This document shows, piece by piece, positions 56,469 through 64,000 of a stretch of DNA of 64,000 bases. The stretch lies in assembly GCF_905220415.1 (NCBI RefSeq), contig NC_059543.1, forward strand, positions 6,634,001 to 6,698,000, read 5' to 3'. Numbering within the stretch: the first letter of the stretch is position 1; every line of letters begins with the position of its first letter. This DNA is from Colias croceus (Eukaryota; Arthropoda; Insecta; Lepidoptera; Pieridae). Under the pieces are notes generated by a model. It saw nothing but the letters and a program-made list of their open reading frames with translations. It did no database searches and was not told the DNA's origin. The translations under genes and the position numbers were made by a program.

Positions 56469-58973
56469 TTACTTCATTTCTAATACCGACATTACTTTGG
56501 TTGGGTCAGCCTCAATGCCCTGTGCGGTAATCACGTGACCTAGGTACGTAACCTTTTCTCTGGCAAAAACGCACTTCTCTCTATTTGCTTTTAAATTAAA
56601 TTGGCGCAGGCGACAGAATACTTTTCCTAAATCCTGGAGATGACTATCTAAATCGTCTGAAATTATAAGGATATCGTCCAAATAAGCTACTACAGCTACG
56701 TCTTTCAGCCCAGAACGGAAACGATCCATGAGTCGCTGAAAGGTTGCAGGACAATTTTTCAGACCGAACGGCATTCGCTTAAATTGGAATGTGCCCATTC
56801 CAAACGGAGCTACAAAAGCCGTTTTATCTTTATCCTCAGGAGCTACTTCCACTTGCCAATAGCCAGATTTTAAATCAATTGTGGACATTACACAATTTGC
56901 CTTTGAGGATGCCAAAATTTCATCTATTAAAGGCAGCGGATAACTATCCGTACGTGTTACTGCATTCAACTTCCTATAATCCACACAGAAACGCATTTCG
57001 CCATTCTTTTTGGGCACTAACACTACTGGCGAAGCCCATTCCGATTCAGCTTCTTCTATGATATCTAATTCTAACATCTTATCAATTTCAGCTCTGATCA
57101 TTTCTCGTTTCTTGGGTGTCACTCTATAAGGTGGTGTAGCTATCGGAAAGGCATTGCCGGTGTCTATCCTATGGACAGCAAAGGGAGTAGGTCCTCCCCC
57201 TGAACTGAAGATATCACTATTATCTTCTAGTATGGTAGTTAATTTATTCCTATCAATGTCTGTCAAGAGAGTTCCCTCGCACTCGCGGAGAACCATAGTA
57301 GAACTGGTCACAACGTGGTCGTCACGTTCGTATTGGAGTTGAAAAAAATTTGTTGAGCGTAATGAATATTTATTATTAACGAAATCAAGTACCATGCCAG
57401 CGTCCCGGATAAAATTCATCCCTAATAATGACTCGGTGGCGCCTGGTAAAACTACAAAAAGCGTACATACGGCAACTCCGTGAACCTTGACATTGACTAA
57501 AGCAGTTTCTACTATTTTTACGCGCCTAGTACCATCGGCAAATTTCAATTCGGTTTCTATGGATTTGAACACTTGCCCATTGGCACGCAAACATCTAGTT
57601 AAACTGATGCTAGCAACGGATTGTTTAGCACCGGTATCCAATAAGGCGGTACCGATGGTATTGTACACTTCCACACTGAAAATTGGTCGCACACGCGGTT
57701 TAAACATTGAAGTGTCTATTGATTGAAATGAAGATGTGTAAGGGATAGGTGCGCTTCGTCTTTCTTTACACACTTCACAATTTGATCGAACCACCCCCGG
57801 TGCACCACATCCAAAACAAGTGATTGCCGGGCGCGGTTCCAATAACTCTGGTGAAAGTGCGGTTTCTTTTTTTACAGGTTCTGAAGCGAGTCTCCTTTGC
57901 GATAATTTCCTACAGTCGCCTATATTGTGTCCATAAGTTTTACAATACGAGCACCTCAATCTTTGTCTATTGTTAGGTAGTGTATTGCTAGACGAAGGTA
58001 TCGATGTAGAGGTGGAAGGTGTTTGTATTAACGGAGATTGTACAACAAGTGCCGGTGTAACGGGTATATAAGTACTTTTCTTGACGGGCGCGGTAGCGCG
58101 CACTTCATCAAAAATATCTTCCACCACTCGGGCATGTTGTAACAACTCGGAGAACGACGCAAATATAGTTCTCGGTACTCTTTCACGAATCCTTCTATGA
58201 AGCAGGCCGTAAACCATGTCAAGCTGCACTGGATTTTCTGGCAGTGTATTTGGTGGGAGTTGTGCAAACAACGATCGTATTCGACATACAAATACATCTG
58301 TTTTTTCATCTGTTTGTTCGCGGCCGAACACTTCTCTGTATATTTTATGTGGTGGCAAGCGCGGTCCAAATGTTTGACGCAATAGATGTAAAGCCTCATC
58401 CCAACTAGAAATGGAGTGCTTCACGCCTTGCCACCATGTGGCAGCAAAACCTTGTAGTAGCATCGGTAATCCTCTCAACGCCATGTCATTGTTGACTCCT
58501 AAGCAGTCCTTGTATATTTGAACAGCGTCTATGAATGCCATTATGTCTCCTTCGCCGTTAAATCTTGATGAGCAATTTGAAAGATTACTTACAGTTGATG
58601 ACGGCGGCGGCGCGGCCTGGTAAGGCGGCTGCCGTAATGCTTGAAGTAAGTATACAAACTGCTGATCTGATAAAAGCACAGGTGCTGAAGCCGGCGGCTG
58701 AGGTGAGGCGACAGGCGGAGCACGCCCGTGCTGCGATCGCGGTAAGTAGTCGGGCGACTCACGCCCGTATAGCGGCGGAGGTGATGGGGCCGAGACGCCG
58801 GCGGACATAGGTCCAGCCAGCGGCGGTGTCGATGTACGAACATCGACAGGTACGGCGCTGCCATGTGAAGTAGACGGTAACGAACCGTCATACTGCTCCG
58901 CAACAACAGGGTGTGTGTTAGGTCGCTGTTCACTGTGTCCGATACTATTCGCACGTGACCGAGTAAGCACCAT
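56469..58973 (-). CDS. Gypsy Gag-protease-reverse transcriptase
   Basis: 834 codons ending at TAA (56469-56471). Residues 1-130 are Pro/Ser-rich. Gag core follows (FNGEGDIMAFIDAVQIY; FAATWWQGVKH). A CCHC knuckle, CSYCKTYGHNIGDC, lies at about 340-353, with a second cysteine group CFGCGAPG at about 385. The retropepsin active site is ALLDTGAKQSV (Asp about 441). Reverse transcriptase runs from about 600: ASPVVLVPKKNGEMRFCVDY, STIDLKSGYWQV, FGLKNCPATFQRLMDR, catalytic YLDD (about 760), and VTYLGHVI. The frame stops just past the RT thumb, at the point where the connection to RNase H should follow, and the same frame reopens after the stop. The stop is therefore a point lesion or a readthrough codon. 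The ATG at 58973 follows the leader and is the first in frame. Confidence 0.94.
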   Translation of the reverse strand: MVLTRSRANSIGHSEQRPNTHPVVAEQYDGSLPSTSHGSAVPVDVRTSTPPLAGPMSAGVSAPSPPPLYGRESPDYLPRSQHGRAPPVASPQPPASAPVLLSDQQFVYLLQALRQPPYQAAPPPSSTVSNLSNCSSRFNGEGDIMAFIDAVQIYKDCLGVNNDMALRGLPMLLQGFAATWWQGVKHSISSWDEALHLLRQTFGPRLPPHKIYREVFGREQTDEKTDVFVCRIRSLFAQLPPNTLPENPVQLDMVYGLLHRRIRERVPRTIFASFSELLQHARVVEDIFDEVRATAPVKKSTYIPVTPALVVQSPLIQTPSTSTSIPSSSNTLPNNRQRLRCSYCKTYGHNIGDCRKLSQRRLASEPVKKETALSPELLEPRPAITCFGCGAPGVVRSNCEVCKERRSAPIPYTSSFQSIDTSMFKPRVRPIFSVEVYNTIGTALLDTGAKQSVASISLTRCLRANGQVFKSIETELKFADGTRRVKIVETALVNVKVHGVAVCTLFVVLPGATESLLGMNFIRDAGMVLDFVNNKYSLRSTNFFQLQYERDDHVVTSSTMVLRECEGTLLTDIDRNKLTTILEDNSDIFSSGGGPTPFAVHRIDTGNAFPIATPPYRVTPKKREMIRAEIDKMLELDIIEEAESEWASPVVLVPKKNGEMRFCVDYRKLNAVTRTDSYPLPLIDEILASSKANCVMSTIDLKSGYWQVEVAPEDKDKTAFVAPFGMGTFQFKRMPFGLKNCPATFQRLMDRFRSGLKDVAVVAYLDDILIISDDLDSHLQDLGKVFCRLRQFNLKANREKCVFAREKVTYLGHVITAQGIEADPTKVMSVLEMK

Positions 58974-59285
58974 GGTTAATAATAAAAGTTATGCAAACAC
59001 AAATGTTCTAAGTAAAGTGTAAATTATAAAAAGTCTAACGTATATAAAAACCCAATCTATAACAATAGTCATTCATAATATGTAGTATCTATTGTAATAA
59101 TTAACACTTATTATTCACAAGTCTTTCAAATATCTATCCTTTAAACTTACAATTAAAACGTTCACTATAAGTTTAATACGACGTTCACTATTCACTTATG
59201 TTCAAAACACACGATAATATTCATAATATTATACAAAAGTTTTTAATACTTGCTAAACTGTCTTTTAAACTTAAATACTGCACAG
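58974..59285 (-). other. Gypsy leader
   Basis: AT-rich untranslated region between primer site and gag ATG; no frame of note. Confidence 0.7.
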
Positions 59286-59303
59286 CCTAACGTTGGGACG
59301 CCA
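59286..59303 (-). other. Gypsy primer binding site
   Basis: On the - strand TGGCGTCCCAACGTTAGG begins 2 nt after the 5' LTR. The TGG start fits a tRNA CCA end; I cannot name the tRNA with confidence. Confidence 0.8.
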
Positions 59304-59305
59304 CA

Positions 59306-59583
59306 TATAGTTTGGGTTCGTTAGTTAATGGGTTTATTGGAATTATACACTATTACTGATAAAAGAACATTTATTAATATTAAAAAACACAAAATACTAC
59401 AAGGATCAGATCAAAAACCGTTACAATGAATAATTTTAAAAGCGCAGAGACATGGCTGGACGCTGGCGAGATTGTAACTAACTAACTTTCTCTTTTAAAT
59501 ACCTCTACGACGCATCCCGATATCTAACGGGCGGTTTTCGAATCCTTGAGGCGCGCGGGGTTGCCGCATTGCCTTGCGCTATA
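59306..59583 (-). repeat. 5' LTR of Gypsy element
   Basis: 278 bp, identical to the 3' LTR except for 6 rather than 7 A in one run (+ strand). Flanked by GTAC at 59584-59587. Confidence 0.93.
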
Positions 59584-59710
59584 GTACACATAAATAGGTA
59601 AATTTCAAAATAGCATAAAATGGAAGTTCAGAAGAAGAAGGAAGAGTTAATAGGTAGGTATGAAAAAAAAATTGTTTGACAAAACATTGTATATGTATTC
59701 CCAACTTTTG

Positions 59711-59862
59711 TTCCGCCCAGGCTTCTACATGTTAAGTTTTATCTCCATATAAGAACCATCCTCGTACTTCAAGGAATATTACAAAAAAATAATTAACGAA
59801 ATCGTTTCAGCCGTTCTCGAGTTTTGGGCGTACCCACACATTTGGCGATTTTATATTATAGA
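59711..59862 (+). repeat. Short lepidopteran repeat (LINE-tail type)
   Basis: It contains AAGAACCATCCTCGTACTTC, AACGAAATCGTTTCAGCCG and TTCTCGAG, and ends TATATTATAGAT. A diverged relative lies at 27.2 kb. The pattern is that of RTE-type 3' tails in Lepidoptera (from memory). Confidence 0.65.
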
Positions 59863-60150
59863 TAAATTATATTTTGGTATTTTTGTAACAAAACGTCTGT
59901 GTGTATAAGCAATGGGTTCAAACATAAATCCCTTAGCGAAACGAGAGATGCGAGTGGAACAACATGGATACAGTTTTGGCGCGCCTCACCTTGTTTCTCT
60001 TTGTAAAATATTTCATCAATAATGGCTGCGTATCTTCTGTTTCATCGTACAATATAGTAACGGATAAATGTTTTTCGACTAAACAAAAATATACTGCTAG
60101 CTGATCTGGCCAACGTTTTGCTGCTAGGAAAGCATTGACCTGGACTTCAC
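59863..60150. other. Spacer between repeats
   Basis: Nothing supported. Confidence 0.5.
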
Positions 60151-60338
60151 TACATAGTATAAAACAAAGTCGCTTTCTCCGTCCCTATGTCCCTTTATAT
60201 GCTTAAATCTTTAAAACTACGCAATTGATTTTGATGCGGTTTTTTTAATAGATAGAGTGATTCAAGAGAAAGGTTTTAGTATATAATATTTTATTAGGTT
60301 TTAGAAAAAGCGGGCGAAGCCGCGGGCGGTAAGCTAGT
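60151..60338 (+). repeat. Short lepidopteran repeat
   Basis: It starts TACATAGTATAAAACAAAGT and ends GGGCGAAGCCGCGGGCGGTA then AGCTAGT. Confidence 0.7.
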
Positions 60339-61384
60339 CTAATAATATAATTGTCGTCTAATTTGTTACTCGTGAATTTAGATATAGATTATTTTTGAAA
60401 ACTTACAACTTATTTTAACAGCTGGGTAATTATTACAGTACTTATAACGGCTTAACATGTGATAGTGAAGGTACTTATAAGTATTGGATGGTAAAGTTTG
60501 AAAATAAAACAATTAAATAAATTAGCATGGCGTTAGGTGCAAATAAATAAAACTATTGGATATAAATATGGATGGAATACTTACTTTGAAGTTATTAAGC
60601 ATTTAAGGTAACGAGTAATTTTCTCGCATTTACATAATCACGCCATTTATATTGTAATAAAAGAATATAAAACAATATGTCTTAGCACCAAACAATTACT
60701 ATACAACCCTTTTTTTATTATTTCCTAGCGCGAAATCTCAGCAATTATTTCTTAATAATCGTTTTATTGTAAAAATGCTTCGAGGTGAATAGCTTCGCAA
60801 TTATAATGATCTAAGGCTTAGAGCATTAGCTAAGGTGTTCGATTTTTAACGTGTAACTCATATTTATAGTCGTATAGAATAAAATTAAAAACTGTCGAAA
60901 TTTGTAGATAAAAACATCAGGAATGCAGGCCTACCTGAAAAAATCGTTTTCCAGACGTTGCTTGCTCTCATACCATAATATCGTATTGAACTTGAACCCA
61001 CGACATATTATATTATAACTTATATAATTTCGTAGCAACTATAATGAACAAGGCAGAGCTTTTTAATTTAATGACTGAAAAATATAGCCTTCTGGACGGA
61101 GCCTACATGCAGCGCCATCTAGTGTAAAACTACGTGAATCCTAAGTGTGGAAAAACAAGGGAAAAACTTAGACCTGTTTATTTTTTATTCAAGTGCACAT
61201 ACCATATTATATACACCTGGACTATCTGCTACACTTTTACTACTACTTTTCAAGTATTCTTGTATGTTATTAAGAATGACAGACCACTCTACCAAAAGTC
61301 GCAACGCCACCGAATCGTCAAGCAATTGCTCATAATCACGTCACTGCACAAAATGCTATTTGTATAGTTTAGTATAACATGAAA
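60339..61384. other. Non-coding stretch
   Basis: AT-rich; nothing supported. Overlapping frames at 61134-61367 are not convincing. Confidence 0.45.
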
Positions 61385-61485
61385 TGTCACGGTCGGCAGG
61401 GTGTCCCGTCCGGCTTCCGAACGACTGCCTCCATTCCGACCGACTTCCGTGGCGACAAATGCGCTTGGATTCCGCATGTTACACG
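61385..61485. other. Short GC- and CpG-rich island
   Basis: About 100 bp of clearly elevated GC with many CpG, in AT-rich flanks. Several frames are open on both strands; the - strand one begins MRNPSAFVATEVGRNGGSR. No strong donor or acceptor marks an exon. It could be an exon, a promoter-proximal island or a repeat fragment. Confidence 0.4.
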
Positions 61486-63375
61486 TTCAATGTCACAACA
61501 ATACATAGATTATACAATAATATCTAAATGTATACGTGTTTAGGAATTTTCTTTTCTTTCATAATATATCTTATTTTATTGTTAGAATTATAAACTATTA
61601 GGTGCGTAGGCACTATTCAAATTAAACTCCGCATGTGGCAATGGAAACTGCAATAATAATAGGAACATAAAACTGCGGTTTACAACAGACTTGACCAAAA
61701 AATGGTCGGCCGCACAATATTATTAACTGTATTTAAAACTTTGTACATAAGTACAGACTACAGGACCATAATATATTATCATAATACGTATATGGTAATA
61801 TGTTACAGATTATATTCCTATGGGTTATGTCCTTTGTATTCTGTGTTCATTATAGGAAATTATTTGCCTCAATTACAACCACTCCCTGGAACTAATAAAA
61901 GTCGCGCAGGTGAAACGTCGTTTCCAAATTGCCCCAGCAATTTAAAGTTTCGTTTTCCGAATCATGTAAGAAGCAAACTTAAATCGATTCGTTTATCGAT
62001 GTTTCTCGAACGATTAAACTTGTATCCGCGTTTTATAAGGTCATTTAAAGGGGAACAGTGCAACCTCACTTTTTATTATCCTGAATAAATACTTGAATTC
62101 GCTACGCACACGGGCGGGTATCGAGCGCGCTTTATAATTCCACGTAGAGTACAAGTACTTTACATCAACTGTATCATTTGAATATCGTTATATTATTTTA
62201 AATATAAGAAAATACTATGAAAAATAATTTCATTTAATTTGTTAAGACACAAAAATTCGTAATTTACCAACCTATGTGAATCCTTCGTAGAATTATAAAT
62301 TTTCGTGTAATTCGCTTGTTGGCCATGATAGCTTACTATCATTTAAATCATTAATTTTTTTTAATTATTTTATGAGTAAAAAAATTATTAAAATGTTATC
62401 TTACCTACTGATCCAATACAGTATTATATATTATTATAGGAGAGTAATGGATGCACCGCACCTATCTATAAAACTTAAGATTATTTAAATTCAGAAGACA
62501 AATAGAATCGATTCAACCATAATACTAACCAAAACGAGTACACGCTTAATAACAACCTCACATAAACGTTTGAAAGAAGCAAGGAAAAATGGAACCAGTG
62601 ATCCGATTTAGTAAAAATTGTATGCGCCTGAATATAAAACGCAAGCACACAGCGGCGCGGTGTTATTGCTCAGTTTGTTTTAATGCGAACAAAAGCTATA
62701 TCTTGTGTTGTTTTAAACACATCCAGCGATGAGACTGTAACAATAAAGACGGGACAATGCGGACGATAATACAAGAAATATTTACTGACTTTGAACGTCA
62801 TGTCTTAGTGGATGCATTATGCATATTGTATTTGAATACACTGATTTTTTCTATTTTTCATTGCTCTTTCTTGACTGAATGCCTTTTTAGCTCTAATTGT
62901 ATTTCAGTTAAGCTTGCTTGGTTAGATTAGATATCTGTATATAAGCATTTTATTCAACTTCGTCTGTGTACTGCAGTTTTATTGGGAAATTAAAATAAGT
63001 AAAAAACTTACATGGTCTACCTACTTCAATACTTAAGGGTATGCGTTTGAAAAAAAGAATATCTGTGTTTAAGGTTGAATCTTGAACTATTTGCATTCCA
63101 AGTTTCACCCAATACAAATCATTTTTTTGGTTTTAGTGAATCGTATAGGAGGTAGCAACGTTGACAAGTGAGCATTTTAGTATAGTTGGTTCTTTGATAT
63201 GCTGTTCCTCTTGCTATTTCGGTTACAGTCCGGGCTGTCTGGCTGGCCGCAGTTGTTGCGTTTATTAGTGCGCATCTTATCTGCACAGGAAAATATCCTT
63301 AATTTAAAGTCATTTTTTAACGCGTAATTTTTAATCTTTTGCCTTTAGATAGATCCAACAGACATAATTTTTTTA
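61486..63375. other. Non-coding stretch
   Basis: No supported gene. The 128-codon frame at 61702-62088 has a partly protein-like end (SIRLSMFLERLNLYPRFIRS) but no recognisable domain. A TATAAAA (62633) with a TCAGTTT 39 nt downstream was considered and not accepted as a promoter. Confidence 0.4.
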
Positions 63376-64000
63376 TTGCAAGACGTTTTATTCGTTGTTA
63401 AATAGGTGCCAGACGCGATTTTTTATTAAAAATAATTAAAATGTCATCGAAATAAGTGAAATTCTACAAAGATGAGTCCCCGTGAAGGATAAGTAATCAC
63501 TGTGTTACTTATACTATATATAATATTCATTTTACTATTTACAATTTTTTTGCAACAATCTACCATGTTGCGTTCTTTTCCCAACGAACCACAAATAGGA
63601 CGTTAATGTAAACTTGATAAAAACCAAATATCATCAAGAAATTAAAGACTTTTTAACGGATTTTAAATGCGATTTATTCATTGTATTATTTTCCCGAGTC
63701 TTTAATTTCAAAATGTATAATACTCGCGTAAAATCAAACACTAGAAAATACAAATATCATCAAATTCATATTTATACCCAAAAGTGTAATAAATATGAAA
63801 CCATCTATTAAAAATATTAGTTTAATAATTATTCAATATAAGTATTAAAAAAGGATAATATAATATAAATAATAAAGTTATTACTTACCTTATAAGCGGA
63901 CTCATGTTGATGTATTTCACTTATTTTGATGACATTTTAGTTATTTTGAAATAAAAATTGCGTATGGCACCTATTTTACAACGAAAAAAACGTCTTGCAA
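63376..64000. mobile_element. Long-TIR element cut by the window end
   Basis: The left arm (63376-about 63496, starting TTGCAAGACGTTTTATTCGT) matches the reverse complement of the last ~118 bases of the window (63883-64000, ending AACGTCTTGCAA) over most of its length, with substitutions. The interior of about 390 bp has only a 65-codon frame (63614-63811) of AT-rich composition. The outer right end is not visible, so the target duplication and size are unknown. Confidence 0.7.

Larger units (their letters stand above)
54187..59583 (-). mobile_element. Ty3/Gypsy LTR retrotransposon
   Basis: A 5,397-bp element on the - strand. Its LTRs (59306-59583 and 54187-54465) differ only by one A in a homopolymer. 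A 4-bp target duplication, GTAC, lies at 54183-54186 and 59584-59587. Order on the - strand: LTR, primer site, leader, gag-protease-RT, RNase H, integrase, LTR, the Ty3/Gypsy order. There is no envelope gene, because pol runs into the 3' LTR. A single in-frame stop separates two long frames that are otherwise continuous. Recent insertion is implied by the LTR identity. Confidence 0.96.

Noticed and set aside
58028..58954. Several 60- to 120-codon frames on both strands
   Set aside because: Out-of-frame shadows of the Gypsy gag region.
54466..59285. An envelope gene in the Gypsy element
   Set aside because: Pol ends inside the 3' LTR, leaving no room for a third frame.
62633..62676. TATAAAA followed by TCAGTTT as a core promoter
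   Set aside because: TATA to initiator distance is 39 nt, longer than the usual ~31, and no coding region follows.
1..64000. CRISPR arrays, bacterial operons, rRNA genes
   Set aside because: No regularly spaced repeats, ribosome binding sites or rRNA signatures; the sequence is eukaryotic.

Overview
The window looks like lepidopteran (moth or butterfly) nuclear DNA. It is AT-rich and gene-poor, it is scattered with short repeats of the type common in Lepidoptera (ends such as GGCTTCGCCCG and AGCTAGT), it carries eukaryotic tRNA-Gly genes, and almost all long open reading frames belong to transposable elements. I see no complete host protein gene with a recognisable product. The order-level assignment rests on repeat style and is inference.

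Layout: 1-9.49 kb is AT-rich non-coding DNA with a palindrome cluster (4.02-4.16 kb) and a foldback element (5.47-6.04 kb). At 9.498-14.928 kb lies a BEL/Pao LTR retrotransposon on the + strand. Its two 216-bp LTRs read identically and it has an AAGTA target duplication, but pol is broken by frameshifts and internal deletions. From 15 to 32.4 kb the sequence is mostly featureless, with a tandem 175-bp repeat, a 78-bp palindrome, a 437-bp TIR element (TAA duplication) and short lepidopteran repeats. At 32.4-39.55 kb lies a near-complete non-LTR retrotransposon on the - strand (PHD-finger ORF1, endonuclease, reverse transcriptase, poly(A)). Its ORF2 is split by a 2.57-kb insertion at a duplicated TTAA, and that insertion carries two further repeats. 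From 39.6 to 54 kb there are two tRNA-Gly(GCC) genes, more TIR elements and repeats, and weak hints of - strand host exons (44.29, 51.89 and possibly 42.57 kb). At 54.187-59.583 kb lies a Ty3/Gypsy element on the - strand with near-identical LTRs and a GTAC duplication. Its gag-pol is open except for one in-frame stop, and pol ends inside the 3' LTR. From 59.6 to 64 kb there are repeats, a GC-rich island and a long-TIR element running off the window end.

How the parts relate: the window records several rounds of insertion. Each retroelement carries its own replication set (Gag, protease, reverse transcriptase, RNase H and integrase, or ORF1, endonuclease and reverse transcriptase). All three have one or more breaks, so none is expected to be autonomous as read. 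Host content is limited to the tRNA genes and candidate exons whose gene cannot be named from sequence alone.
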